From the NCBI GenBank assembly GCA_964036295.1, contig OZ038465.1:16886167-16950166 (forward strand): DNA of 64,000 nt, read 5' to 3'. The DNA comes from Plumapathes pennacea. Its lineage: Eukaryota > Cnidaria > Anthozoa > Antipatharia > Myriopathidae. Every line of letters starts with the position of its first letter. Positions within the stretch are counted from its first letter, which is position 1. The notes beneath the pieces are model-generated. The model had not been told where the DNA came from. It was given only the letters and a program-made list of their open reading frames with translations, and did not search any database. Shown here in pieces: positions 34,412-48,197 of the stretch. Both the position numbers and the translations under genes were made by a program.

Positions 34412-35547
34412 GGTCGCATTCTTAACATGAGTGATTTGATCATGTTAAGAATACGACCGGAGGCCGTATTCTTAAAGTGAATGAATCGATCATTTCCAGT
34501 ATACGACCTCAACCATAATTTGCAGGGGGGTGAAATAGGATTTTGATCATTTTAGGAACACGACCGGTCGTTTTCTTAAAATGATCAAGTTTTTCAATTT
34601 AGGTTTACAACCCGTCGTATTCTTAACATGAAAAACGTACTCATTTCAGGAACACGACCGGTCGTTTTCTTAAAATGATCAAGTTTTTCAATTTAGGTTT
34701 ACGACCGGTCGTATTCTTAACATGAAAAACGTGCTCATTTCAGGAACACGACCGGTCGTTTTCTTAAAATTACAATCATGGCCAAAAGTGGTGGGACGAT
34801 TCAAATCCCCCCCCCCCCCCCTCCCCTCCCCTCCCCTCCCCAAATAAATATTGCACCAACTCACACCAACATTGATTTAGGGGGAGGGGGGCATCATAGC
34901 TACCTGTAGTGTTAATGATTTTGTTTCAGTACAAAATACATAGCCTTGGGGTAAAGCAGTAGGTCGTAAATTTATATTCAGTCAGCATCGTCCCAACTAA
35001 TTTTGGCCATTATTGTAGGTTTTTCATAGGTTTACGACCGGTCGCATTCTTGCAAAAATGTATATGTTTTTAACTATTATTCTTTACGCAAGAAAGCATA
35101 AGCACAAGCGCAAGCACGAGAGTCCTTATTTCACAGTCTCGACGCAAGCGTAAGCACAAGGATCAAAATATGTTTATGTTTAAGATAAATTCTATGGCCA
35201 ATCTTCCACAGTACAAACCGCTTTGTTTATTTTTTAGAAAGTATTTATCATCGTAGTGTTGTAGGAAAGGTTGGTAATCCATATCTCCCACTCAGTGGTT
35301 ATTATTTGCATACAGTCTTCATTCCTACCTTCCTTATACCCATCCTCACCAACACGCTAGTTTGTTTGGCTCTTTATTTCTGTTAATTTTTGTTTTTGTT
35401 TGGTTTCTTGTTATAACATGCATTATATGTCCTCCGTTAAAGGCTGCTTTACACGAACGACTCAAGCAAAAGTATAAGCGCAAGCATAAGCTTAGCGCAT
35501 AGAGAGTGACAGTGGCGACATATTAAGCATAAGGATCAAACACGTCC
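34412..35547 (+). repeat. Foldback half-arm, type A, copy 3
   Basis: Nearly identical to 422-1562, including the extra ~80-bp subrepeat and TTTGCAGGGGGG, and unlike copies 2 and 4. The C-rich tract is at 34807-34841. It ends at CACGTCC and joins satellite array 3 at the same palindrome-axis point. Confidence 0.85.
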
Positions 35548-38500
35548 CCCACCTAGGGGAAACGTACCTTCTCTTAGTTCGAATCCCGTTCCAGCATGTA
35601 GTTTTATCAGTTCAATAAACTTTTCACCTGCTTGATGCGCTGTGTACCTACGAACAGTAGTATTCACTGTTATTTTATTTTATTTTTTTCATTTTTAAAC
35701 TATCATTTTGCCTCCATACGTACCTCTTTAATATAATATTTTAAAACCGCCGGAGGCGAAAATCTAATAGTAAATGTTTTCTGATAAACCTCGGCGTAAT
35801 TATGGGACCCTTATTTCGGACGAACAAACAACATTGCCAGTGCATCCATTCCAACACTCAGTTTAACAAATATACCTAAATTTTACAGCACTTACAAGCA
35901 TCAATGTTATTTAAAACACGAATATATTCCGAAATGAACGTTATATAGTAAACATGCGCACTACGGAGGCAATGTGGATCCCATAATTGCTCCAAGCAAA
36001 ATCACGCTACATTAACTACTAGTTTTTCGCCTTCGGCGGTTTTAAAAAATTATATTGAAACGTGATACATGGAGGAAAAATGATAGCAAGGCACAAGTTT
36101 GAGAACATTAATGCAACTTTCTTTCGTACAGCCTTTCTTATAACCAAGTGAGATTCACAGCAAATGAAGGGTACTTTGACCTTGATTTTTTAATAAAAAG
36201 AATCCCCCACCTTGGACCCCACCCCACCTAGGGGAAACGCACCTTTCCTTAGTTCGAATCCCGTTCCATCATGTAGTTTCTTCAGTTCAATAAACTTTTC
36301 ACCTGTTTGATGCGCTGTGTACCTGCGAACAGTAGTATTCATTGTTTTTTCTTTTTTTTTTCATTTTTAAACTATCATTTTGTCTCCATACGTACCCCTT
36401 TAATATAATATTTAAAAACCGCCGGAAGCGAAAATCTAGTAGTAAATGTTTTCTCATAAACCTCGGCGTAATTATGGGACCCTTATTTCGGACGAACAAA
36501 CAACATTGCCAGTGAATCCATTCCAACACTCAGTTTAACAAATCTACCTAAAGTTTACAGCACGTACAAGCATCAATGTTATTTATAACACGATTATATT
36601 CCGAAATGAACGTTATATAGTAACCATGCGCACTACGGAGGCAATGTGGATCCCATAATTGCTCCAAGCAAAATCACGCTACATTAACTACTAGTTTTTC
36701 GCCTTCGGCGGTTTTAAAACATTATATTGAAACGTGATACATGGAGGAAAAATGATAGCAAGGCACAAGTTTGAGAACAGTAATGCAACTTTCTTTCGTC
36801 CAACCTTTCTTTTAACCAAGGGAGATTCACAGCAAATGTAGGGTACTTTGACCTTGATTTTTTAATAAAAAGAATCCCCCACCTTGGACCCCACCCCACC
36901 TAGGGGAAACGCACCTTTCCTTAGTTCGAATCCCGTTCCAGCATGTAGTTTCTTCAGTTCAATAAACTTTTCACCTGCTTGATGCGCTGTGTACCTGCCA
37001 ACAGTAGTATTCACTGTTATTATTTTTTTTTTTTCATTTTTAAACCATCATTTTGTCTCCATACGTACCTCTTTAATATAATATTTTAAAACCGCCGGAG
37101 GCGAAAATCTAGTAGTAAATGTTTTCTCATAATCCTCGGCGTAATTATGGGACCCTTATTTCGGACGAACAAACAACATTGCCAGTGCATCCATTCCAAC
37201 ACTCAGTTTAACAAATATACCTAAAGTTTACAGCACTTACAAGCATCAATGTTATTTATAACACGATTATATTCCGAAATGAACGTTATATAGTAAACAT
37301 GCGCACTACGGAGGCAATGTGGATCCCATAATTGCTCCAAGCAAAATCTCGCTACATTAACTACTAGTTTTTCGCCTTCGGCGGTTTTAAAAAATTATAT
37401 TGAAACGTGATACATGGAGAAAAAATGATAGCAAGGCACAAGTTTGAGAACATTAATGCAACTTTCTTTCGTCCAGCCTTACTTATAACCAAGTGAGATT
37501 CACAGCAAATGAAGGGTACTTTGACCTTGATTTTTTAATAAAAAGAATCCCCCACCTTGGACCCCACCCCACCTAGGGGAAACGCACCTTTCCTTAGTTC
37601 GAATCCCGTTCCAGCATGTAGTTTCTTCAGTTCAATAAACTTTTCACCTGCTTTATGCGCTGTGTTCCTGCCAACAGTAGTATTCACTGTTATTTTTTTT
37701 TTTTTTTTTTTCATTTTTAAACCATCATTTTGTCTCCATACGTACCTCTTTAATATAATATTCTAAAACCGCCGGAGGCGAAAATCTAGTAGTAAATGTT
37801 TTCTGATAAACGTCGGCGTAATTATGGGACCCTTATTTCGGACGAACAAACAACATTGCCAGTGCATCCATTCCAACACTCAGTTTAACAAATATACCTA
37901 AATTTTACAGCACTTACAAGCATCAATGTTATTTATAACACGAATATATTCCGAAATGAACGTTATATAGTAACCATGCGCACTACGGAGGCAATGTGGA
38001 TCCCATAATTGCTCCAAGCAAAATCACGCTACATTAACTACTAGTTTTTCGCCTTCGGCGGTTTTAAAAAATTATATTGAAACGTGATACATGGAGGAAA
38101 AATGATAGCAAGGCACAAGTTTGAGAACATTAATGCAACTTTCTTTCGTCCAGCCTTAATTATAACCAAAGTGAGATTCACAGCAAATGAATGGTACTTT
38201 GACCTTGATTTTTTAATAAAAAGAGTCCCCCACCTTGGACCCCACCCCACCTAGGGGAAACGCACCTTTCCTTAGTTCGAATCCCGTTCCAGCATGTAGT
38301 TTCTTCAGTTCAATAAACTTTTCACCTGCTTGATGCGCTGTGTACCTGCCAACAGTAGTATTCATTGTTTTTTTTTTTTTTTTTTCATTTTTAAACTATC
38401 ATTTGCCTCCATACGTACCTCTTTAATATAATATTTAAAAACCGCCGGAGGCGAAAATCTAGTAGTAAATGTTTTCTCAAAAACCTCGGCGTAATTATGG

Positions 38501-41500
38501 GACCCTTATTTCGGACGAACAAACAACATTGCCAGTGCATCCATTCCAACACTCAGTTTAACAAATATACCTAAATTTTACAGCACTTACAAGCATCAAT
38601 GTTATTTATAACACGAATATATTCCGAAATGAACGTTATATAGTAAACATGCGCACTACGGAGGCAATGTGGATCCCATAATTGCGCCATGCAAAATCAC
38701 GCTACATTAACTACTAGTTTTTCGCCTTCGGCGGTTTTAAAAAATTATATTGAAACGTGATACATGGAGGAAAAATGATAGCAAGGCACAAGTTTGAGAA
38801 CATTAATGCAACTTTCTTTCGTCCAGCCTTTCTTATAACCAAGTGAGATTCACAGCAAATGAAGGGTACTTTGACCTTGATTGTTTAATAAAAAGAATCC
38901 CCCACCTTGGACCCCACCCCACCTAGGGGAAACGCACCTTTCCTTAGTTCGAATCCCGTTCCATCATGTAGTCTCTTCAGATCAATAAACTTTTCACCTG
39001 TTTGATGCGCTGTGTACCTGCGAACAGTAGTATTCATTGTTTTTTTTTTTCATTTTTAAACTATCATTTTGTCTCCATACGTACCTCTTTAATATAATAT
39101 TTAAAAACCGCCGGAGGCGAAAATCTAGTAGTAAATATTTTCTGATAAACCTCGGCGTAATTATGGGACCCTTATTTCGGACGAACAAACAACATTGCCA
39201 GTGAATCCATTCCAACACTCAGTTTAACAAATATACCTAAATTTTACAACACGTACAAGCATCAATGTTATTTATAACACGAATATATTCCGAAATGAAC
39301 GTTATATAGTAAACATGCGCACTACGGAGGCAATGTGGATCCCATAATAGCCGCATGCAAAATCACGCTACATTAACTACTAGTTTTTCGCCTTCGGCGG
39401 TTTTAAAAAATTATATTGAAACGTGATACATGGAGGAAAAATGATAGCAAGGCACAAGTTTGAGAACATTAATACAACTTTCTTTCGTCCAGCCTTTCTT
39501 ATAACCAAGTGAGATTCACAGCAAATGAAGGGTACTTTGACCTTGATTTTTTAATAAAAAAAAAAAACCCCACCTTGGACCCCACCCCACCCAGGGGAAA
39601 CGCACCTTTCCTTAGTTCGAATCCCGTTCCAGCATGTAGTCTCTTCAGTTCAATAAACTTTTCACCTGCTTGATGCGCTGTGTACCTGCCAACAGTAGTA
39701 TTCACTGTTTTTTTTTTTTTTTTTCATTTTTGAACCATCATTTTGTCTCCATACGTACCTCTTTAATATAATATTTTAAAACCGCCGGAGGCGAAAATCT
39801 AGTAGTAAATGTTTTCTCATAAACCTCGGCGTAATTATGGGACCCTTATTTCGGACGAACAAACAACATTGCCAGTGAATCCATTCCAGAACTTAGTTTA
39901 ACAAATATACCTAAATTTTACAACACGTACAAGCATCAATGTTATTTATAAGACGATTATATTCCGAAATGAACCTTATATAGTAGCCATGCGCACTACG
40001 GAGGCAATGTGGATCCCATAATTGCTCCAAGCAAAATCACGCTACATTAACTACTAGTTTTTCGCCTTCGGCGGTTTTAAAAAATTATATTGAAACGTGA
40101 TACATGGAGGAAAAATGATAGCAAGGCACAAGTTTGAGAACATTAATACAACTTTCTTTCGTCCAGCCTTTCTTATAACCAAGGGAGATTCACAGCAAAT
40201 GAAGGGTACTTTGACCTTGATTTTTTAATAAAAAGAATCCCCCACCTTGGACCCCACCCCACCTAGGGAAAACGCACCTTACCTTAGTTCGAATCCCGTT
40301 CCATCATGTAGTCTCTTCAGTTCAATAAACTTTTCACCTGCTTAATGCGCTGTGTACCTGCGAACAGTAGTATTCACTGTTATTTTTTTTTTTTTTTTTT
40401 CATTTTTGAACTATCATTTTGTCTCCATACGTACCTCTTTAATATAATATTTTAAAACCGCCGGAGGCGAAAATCTAGTAGTAAATGTTTTCTGATAAAC
40501 CTCGGCGTAATTATGGGACCCTTATTTCGGACGAACAAACAACATTGCCAGTGAATCCATTCCAACACTCAGTTTAACAAATATACCTAAATTTTACAAC
40601 ACGTACAAGCATCAATGTTATTTATAACACGATTATATTCCGAAATGAACGTTATATAGTAACCATGCGCACTACGGAGGCAATGTGGATCCCATAATAG
40701 CCGCATGCAAAATCACGCTACATTAATTACTAGTTTTTCGCCTTCGGCGGTTTTAAAAAATTATATTGAAACGTGATACATGGAGGAAAAATGATAGCAA
40801 GGCACAAGTTTGAGAACATTAATACAACTTTCTTTCGTCCAGCCTTTCTTATAACCAAGTGAGATTCACAGCAAATGAAGGGTACTTTGACCTTGATTTT
40901 TTAATAAAAAAAAAAAACCCCACCTTGGACCCCACCCCACCTAGGGGAAACGCACCTTTCTTTAGTTCGAATCCCGTTCCAGCATGTAGTCTCTTCAGTT
41001 CAATAAACTTTTCACCTGCTTGATGCGCTGTGTACCTGCCAACAGTAGTATTCACTGTTTTTTTTTTTTTTTTTTCATTTTTGAACCATCATTTTGTCTC
41101 CATACGTACCTCTTTAATATAATATTTTAAAACCGCCGGAGGCGAAAATCTAGTAGTAAATGTTTTCTCATAAACCTCGGCGTAATTATGGGACCCTTAT
41201 TTCGGACGAACAAACAACATTGCCAGTGAATCCATTCCAACACTTAGTTTAACAAATATACCTAAATTTTACAACACGTACAAGCATCAATGTTATTTAT
41301 AAGACGATTATATTCCGAAATGAACCTTATATAGTAACCATGCGCACTACGGAGGCAATGTGGATCCCATAATTGCTCCAAGCAAAATCACGCTACATTA
41401 ACTACTAGTTTTTCGCCTTCGGCGGTTTTAAAAAATTATATTGAAACGTGATACATGGAGGAAAAATGATAGCAAGGCACAAGTTTGAGAACATTAATAC

Positions 41501-43192
41501 AACTTTCTTTCGTCCAGCCTTTCTTATAACCAAGGGAGATTCACAGCAAATGAAGGGTACTTTGACATTGATTTTTTAATAAAAAGAATCCCCCACCTTG
41601 GACCCCACCCCACCTAGGGGAAACGCACCTTTACTTAGTTCGAATCCCGTTCCAGCATGTAGTTTCTTCAGTTCAATAAACTTTTCACCTGCTTGATGCG
41701 CTGTGTACCTGCCAACAGTAGTATTCACTGTTATTTATTTATTTTTTTTTTCATTTTTAAACTATCATTTTGTCTCCATACGTACCTCTTTAAAATAATA
41801 TTTAAAAACCGCCGGAGGCGAAAATCTAGTAGTAAATGTTTTCTGATAAATCTCGGCGTAATTATGGGACCCTTATTTCGGACGAACAAACAACATTGCC
41901 AGTGCATCCATTCCAACACTCAGTTTAACAAATATACCTAAATTTTACAACACGTACAAGCATCAATGTTATTTATAACACGAATATATTCCGAAATGAA
42001 CCTTATATAGTAAACATGCGCACTACGGAGGCAATGTGGATCCCATAATAGCGCCATGCAAAATCACGCTACATTAACTACTAGTTTTTCGCCTTCGGCG
42101 GTTTTAAAAAATTATATTGAAACGTGATACATGGAGGAAAAATGATAGCAAGGCACAAGTTTGAGAACATTAATGCAACTTTCTTTCGTCCAGCCTTTCT
42201 TATAACCAAGTGAGATTCACAGCAAATGAAGGGTACTTTGACCTTGATTGTTTAATAAAAAGAATCCCCCACCTTGGACCCCACCCCACCTAGGGGAAAC
42301 GCACCTTTCCTTAGTTCGAATCCCGTTCCAGCATGTAGTCTCTTCAGTTCAATAAACTTTTCACCTGCTTGATGCGCTGTGTACCTGCCAACAGTAGTAT
42401 TCACTGTTATTTATTTTATTTTTTTTTCATTTTTAAACTATCATTTTGTCTCCATACGTACCTCTTTAATATAATATTTAAAAACCGCCGGAGGCGAAAA
42501 TCTAGTAGTAAATGTTTTCTGATAAACCTCGGCGTAATTATGGGACCCTTATTTCGGACGAACAAACAACATTGCCAGTGCATCCATTCCAACACTCAGT
42601 TTAACAAATATACCTAAATTTTACAACACGTACAAGCATCAATGTTATTTATAACACGAATATATTCCGAAATGAACCTTATATAGTAAACATGCGCACT
42701 ACGGAGGCAATGTGGATCCCATAATAGCGCCATGCAAAATCACGCTACATTAACTACTAGTTTTTCGCCTTCGGCGGTTTTAAAAAATTATATTGAAACG
42801 TGATACATGGAGGAAAAATGATAGCAAGGCACAAGTTTGAGAACATTAATGCAACTTTCTTTCGTCCAGCCTTTCTTATAACCAAGTGAGATTCACAGCA
42901 AATGAAGGGTACTTTGACCTTGATTGTTTAATAAAAAGAATCCCCCACCCTAGACCCCACCCCACCTAGGGGAAACGTACCTTCTCTTATTTCGAATCCC
43001 GTTCCAGCATGTAGTTTGTTCAGTTCAATAAACTTTTCACCTGCTTTATGCGCTGTGTACCTGCGAACAGTAGTATTCATTGTTAATATATATATTTTTT
43101 CATTTTTAAACTATCATTTTGCCTCCATACGTACCTCTTTAATATAATATTTTAAAACCGCCGGAGGCGAAAATCTAGTAGTAAATGTTTTC
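35548..43192 (+). repeat. Satellite array 3: ~11 monomers
   Basis: Head-to-tail ~670-bp monomers with the same inverted-repeat module, TTCGAATCC motif and T-tract. Longer-range duplication is visible: two monomer pairs carry the distinctive AAAAAAAAAAAACCCCACC variant at ~39556 and ~40906 (1350 bp apart), and the next pair with AATAGCGCCATGC recurs at ~42047 and ~42723. It ends at AAATGTTTTC, as does array 2. Confidence 0.95.
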
Positions 43193-43386
43193 ACTCCCAC
43201 TTTTTAACTCCCTCATGAGAATAAAAATTAACTCCCTAAATAGGAGTTGATATCACCCCTGTTTTGGAGTTAAAACAAATGAAGGGAGTTAAAAAGTGGG
43301 AGTGAAAACTACTCTAAAAAAGGAGTCGTTCTGTACTTTTTTTTAACTCCCTTTTTGGAGCTAAAGTAACTCCCTTAAAATAACAG
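43193..43386. other. Intron-like spacer with ACTCC/GGAGT dyads, copy 3
   Basis: Nearly identical to 29387-29580, with the same dyads and the same AATAACAG acceptor-like end before the pseudogene. Confidence 0.55.
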
Positions 43387-45634
43387 TGCGGTCAAGAACA
43401 GGAGCTCTGGGCTAATGTCCGTAAGGAGGTGAGACTAGAATCAGCTGGTGGAAGTGCGTCCAGACGCAAAAGGTTTGATCCCTCCTCTGGCGTCACTGAA
43501 CCTCTCCTTAAGGCATACAACCAAGCTGAATCGTTGCAAACAAAGCAACAAATTCTCTCGGTCTTCGCCAACGATTTCAGTCGGGTACAACTAATAAATT
43601 TAATTCCAACACTATCCAAATCGCGGATAGATCAAGCACGACAGCACGCTACTAAGGCAGGTAAAGGACAGGCCGTCCAACCAGACCCTATATTCCGTAC
43701 GAGAATTTCAAGAGCACAAGTGGAACATTTCATCGACTACATTTCTCGGCCAGAAATGGTGCAAGATGTCGCATTCGGCACAAAAGACTAAAGGTTGACT
43801 CGGGCGATAGCATCATTATTCCAGCTGTGGTGAGAGCGATGATTCCGTCTAGAATAATCGAGCAGTACCAGAGCTACTATGAGCAGCAGAATTTCGAGCC
43901 AGCAGCACAGCGATCTTTGAATAATCGAGGTTTGTGTTGCTTCAGTTCAGAAGTCCTTGCAAGGCCTCGACAATACCACAGCAGAAGGAACTGAGGCCAT
44001 CGACCGCGTGACAGACATAGTAAGCACCCTCAGCAGCCATGAATCGGAGGAAGGGTGGGTGAAATCTGTGCAGCAGAGACTTAAAGAGGCCAATAGATAC
44101 CTCAAGATAGAGTTCAAGAGCCATGTTAGCAGAGAAGAAAGCTGCGCCGACCATTGCGTCACCTATGCGATGAGTGATCCCGGCAGCCAACAGTTCCGAA
44201 GTAGATGCCAGCATGCACATGATATCCAGTGCAGTACCTGCTTGTCACTAGAGAAAATCTTGGTCGAAACTGTTAATAAGATCAATCACATCTCTATGGC
44301 GGAGGATGAAAGGTCAAGGATGAAGCACGAATGCATGCAAAACATCGAGTTGATCAAGGCATGGAAAACACAACTATTGCGCACAGTGAACCAAGAGGAG
44401 GCAAAGCAAGACGCATTGGCGACCACTGACCTGGACACCTGTCTAATAATGATGGACTGGACAATGAAGTACCTGCCCCAGAACTACCGAGAGCGCATGA
44501 GTGATTTTTTTGGGAAGAGAGGAAGAAGCTGGTAGGTTAGCGCGGTCATCACTAAGAGCCAAGGAAAGCTTAACGTGGAATGCTTTGTACTTTTTGTTTG
44601 ACACATGTACACAGAACAGCTTCGCAATGGCTTCTGTGGTGTGTAGATTCCGGGGATCAGCTTGCTCAACAATTTTGCCTTCGAGCAGAAGTGGTTGGCG
44701 TGGATACGACATTGGCCCTGGGAAACTGCTGCAGTACAGCGAATTACAGGTTCAGCCACAAGGAGATACCGGCCTGCAAGTTCTTCATGACTTTGGTCTT
44801 CGAACCCGTGACCTGGGATCAATCAGCGATGCACGTCGGGCTACCAGAGCGGAAATTTTCTCCTGCGTCGAAAACACTTGTGTGCTGACCTTCAAAACGA
44901 TGGCGGAGGCGGAAGCACCCATGGACACGGGAAAGCATGTGCAGCCATCAGAATGCGAGTCAGTTTATGACACTGCGAGTAGAAGATGGGCAGAGGGAGT
45001 GAACGAGATGAACGTGATCAGCGGACTACGGATTGCAGTGGATGAAAGCCCTTCAACGTCGGCCGAGTGCAGCATACCTAAAGGATGGGCCCTCAAAACA
45101 ACTAAAAGAGCCCCGAGGATGGTGGAAAAGGTCAAGGCTCATCTTACCGAGAAGTTCCACATCGGAGCTGCAAGAGGACAAAAATCAGATCCAGTCTAAG
45201 TAGCGAAGGAGATGAAGTTTGCCAGAGACGCCAGGGGCACCCTGCTCTTTCAGCCAGAGGAGTGGCGGACTGCCCAGCAAATCAGCAGCTTCTTCTTCCG
45301 TTTGTCTGCACTTCAGCGACACAGAACGCCCAAAAGTGCCGATGAAGACGAAGCCGATGAAGAGGACTTGGTGGCAATGGAAACGGAGCACCACCTCCAA
45401 GAGCTACATCGAGCAGTATTTGACGATATTGAAATCCCCAACCACCCGATCAAAGTAAACAGCATCAACATATGTGACCTGCTGGGATCTGGTAAGCTGA
45501 GCACATTGAAGCTTGTCCAGTTGCGAGATATCTGCTCGGAGTTAAATCTCCAGACGCCTGGTCCACGTTCTAGAAAGCGTACTTTCATGGATCCATTGGA
45601 GGCCTTTGCAAACACTCGTTCTTGTCGAGAATAA
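43387..45634 (+). pseudogene. C2H2/GWALK-family pseudogene, copy 3
   Basis: Homologous to 29581-31833. The first part (43429-43791) ends at the same shifted stop. The middle part is better kept than in copy 2, with an open frame from 43957 to 44535 spanning the Cys/His-containing CADHCVTYAMSDPGSQQF region and DWTMKYLPQNYRERM. The central deletion is present. In the tail a 12-bp region near 44693 is lost, and a C-to-T change creates TAA at 45197-45199 just after KSDPV. Reading can resume from 45212 to 45634. It is more similar to copy 1 than to copy 2 (e.g. AGCATCAACATATGTGAC). Confidence 0.75.
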
Positions 45635-46341
45635 AAAGTATCGTATAGACAAGTGAATTTTAATTTTTAGTTTAAGCTTACACACGCAGGTAAAAATTTA
45701 TCCTTTTTATATAGTTATCCGTCGTTTGTCAAGTGCAATTGCTTTGTTTCTATAACGGCGGCTGATTTTATGCATAAGGATACAAAACGCTTTAATCATA
45801 GTACAATTGTTCCCACTGATATCGTTGACTGCCGTTCGTGAGGGCTATAAACGCGGAATGTATTATGCAATTTGATTTTGAAATGTCGGGCGTCGAAGCT
45901 TTGTCACCACATGCAACGATACTTTATTTATCAAAAGCATGTTTCACACACACGAGAAGCCCAGTTAAACAAGCGTAAGCGTGACACGAAACGTGGGCGT
46001 GAGCGTGGCACCATACGCGGATCAATTTCCAAGATATTTTGAGTATTTACATCAAATAAAAAGACCCACAGAGCCCTTGATTTGCCAAAATGAAATGTGA
46101 TTACTGCATTTATTCAATGAAGTGTCTTCTGGAGTGGCTTTTATGGAGAACGGAGCGGCTTTTGTGGCACTTGCATTGTAAGAGAAATTTGGCGGGAAAA
46201 CTATTTTGAGTATTTAGACCGAAGAATGACATTAACAGCCGTTCATTTGCCAAATATAGTTGCGAATACTGTATTTGTGCAATAAAATGTCTTTTGGAGT
46301 AGTTTTACGGGGAACCGACCGATTTTGTGGTACAGTATAAT
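45635..46341. other. Noncoding stretch, copy 3
   Basis: Homologous to 21619-22326 and 31834-32548. No coding region. Contains the tandem duplication 46036-46202 / 46203-46341 and TTTGGCGGGAAA at 46188-46199. It ends with GTACAGTATAAT, the left half of the BEL target site; the right half is at 51361. Confidence 0.7.
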
Positions 46342-46558
46342 TGTCGGAAACTGACTTGTAGTTGATTTTAATCACGGAAAGATTAGTGATACAGTCTTAA
46401 GTGGGATTAATTTGGGTAAGTGATACGAGTGAATTGAGCCTTGTTTTCTGTGAGGGAACGGGATGAACTTCCTTTGGGAGTGATTGTGCGAAAACGAATA
46501 AAGCTTGATTTGGAACTTGTGATTCTGTGTTGCAACAAACGGGGAGGCAATTTGCGAC
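46342..46558 (+). repeat. BEL/Pao 5' LTR, copy 4
   Basis: 217 bp. It lacks the 86 bp present in the 3' LTR and has a further small deletion (GAGTGAAACGA) relative to copies 2 and 3. Confidence 0.88.
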
Positions 46559-46562
46559 ATAT

Positions 46563-46580
46563 TGGCACCTCCGACAGGGA
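46563..46580 (+). other. BEL/Pao primer-binding site
   Basis: TGGCACCTCCGACAGGGA lies a few bases after the LTR. The TGG start fits a tRNA CCA end. The tRNA identity was not determined. Confidence 0.6.
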
Positions 46581-46656
46581 ACCAAACGCAGCTCAAACGC
46601 AGAACAAAACAAGCCAGCAAGTGAAAGTCAATCGTTCCGCTTAGCGAAGCAACAAC

Positions 46657-48197
46657 ATGGAGAAGAAGATGTCTGTACTGGCGGGGAAGCTCAAAACCTC
46701 GAACTTCACCCTGAACAAAACCGAGGAGATAATCAGCAAACATAACCGTGAAGCCTCAGAGAGACAAGAGACGTCTATCCTGACCAAGATTAGAGCCGTG
46801 AACAGTACCAAAGATGAGACTGAAGAACTGAAGTTTATCAACGGGGAGACGGACGAGCAAGTCCAAGAGTGGGGAAATGACATAGAAGCCGTGATTGCCA
46901 ACGCTGACGAGAAGGTTCGCATCATTCGCCAGCATGTCAAACAAATAGAGGACGCCGAGCAAGCAGCAGAAAAAACCCAAGCCAGGAAGGAGCAGCTCGC
47001 CTTCGAAAAGAACCAGCACGAATTGCAACTGGCTCGCGAAGAAGAAGATCGACAGCGTCAACTCCAATTCGAGCGCGAGCTACTAGAGCAGAAACTCCAG
47101 TACCAAAAGGATTTGGAGGCAGCGTTACCTGACGGAGTCCCTGAGAACACCGCAAATCAGGGAGCGGCCGCGAAATTACCGAAGATCTCAATAACACGAT
47201 TAAACGGGACGTACGAAGCATGGCTACCCTTTTGGGGGAAATTTACGACAGAAATCGACGGGTCGGGCTTGGCCGCAGTTACCAAATTTGCCTATTTGAA
47301 GGAACTGCTCGAGCTGAACGTTCGACTAGAAATCGAAGGCCTACCATTCACTAAAGAGGGTTACGAAAGTGCCAAAGCGATCCTGGAGGCGGAATACGGC
47401 CAGACTGAGGAAATAGTCAACGCTTAAAGACAAAACATAGCCAATCTTCCAGTCATCACAGGGTCCAACCCAAGAAAAGTACAAGAGTTTTACAAAAAAC
47501 TATCGTACAACGTTCAGAGTCTTGAGACGGTGGGGAAACTTAATCAAGTCACTGGTAACGTGGGATCGTTCCTCGACAAACTGAAAGGAATCAAGTCCGA
47601 ACTTGTCAGCGGACAGGATGGGTGGCAGAGCTGGGATTTTCATAAACTGTTAAGTGCTCTAAAACGTTGGAAGGACATAAACCCTATCGAGATGTATGAG
47701 AACCCGGAAAAGCCCACTCCTCAAAAACGCCACGAAGGGCGAACCCGGTTGTTCAATGCGGTCGACAATGAAAGCCTGAAACGTGGGTGTACCTACTGTG
47801 ACGAGGGACACGCTTCGACTGATTGCACACGCGTGACCACAGTAGATGAGAGGAAAAGAATGTTGGCCCAAAACAAGCTTTTCTTCAATTGCACCGGGGC
47901 AAAACACCGTGCAGCTGACTGCAAGAGCGAGAAGAGATGCCTGAAGTGCGGATCACGACATCACACTTCAATTTGCACCTCCACAGCACACCTAATGACA
48001 GCCAGAGAAGTGGGAAAGGGCGCTGTCGTGTATCCAGTGGTCGTGGTGGAAGTGGAAGGCGTGAAATGTCGGGCCCTACTCGACACGGGGGCCGGTAGTT
48101 CCTATGCCTCCGCCGCACTTCTGGACAAACTTCCCAAGTGGTCCAGCTCCCGAGAGATACGGGATCATTACGGGTATTGGGCCACAGGCAAACTAGA
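46657..48197 (+). pseudogene. BEL/Pao gag and protease start, copy 4 (best preserved)
   Basis: The frame opens at MEKKMSVLAGKLKT without the early stop seen in copies 2 and 3, and is open for 256 codons. It holds a charged coiled coil at residues ~75-165 and a DUF1759-like domain from ~178 (PKISITRLNGTYEAW). TAA at 47425 closes it, as in every copy. Homology continues in the same frame (47530-48216) with knuckles CTYCDEGHASTDC and CLKCGSRHH, then the protease active site LLDTGAGSSYASAALL. The protease is cut by the foldback at 48198 and reading ends a few codons inside it. Confidence 0.85.
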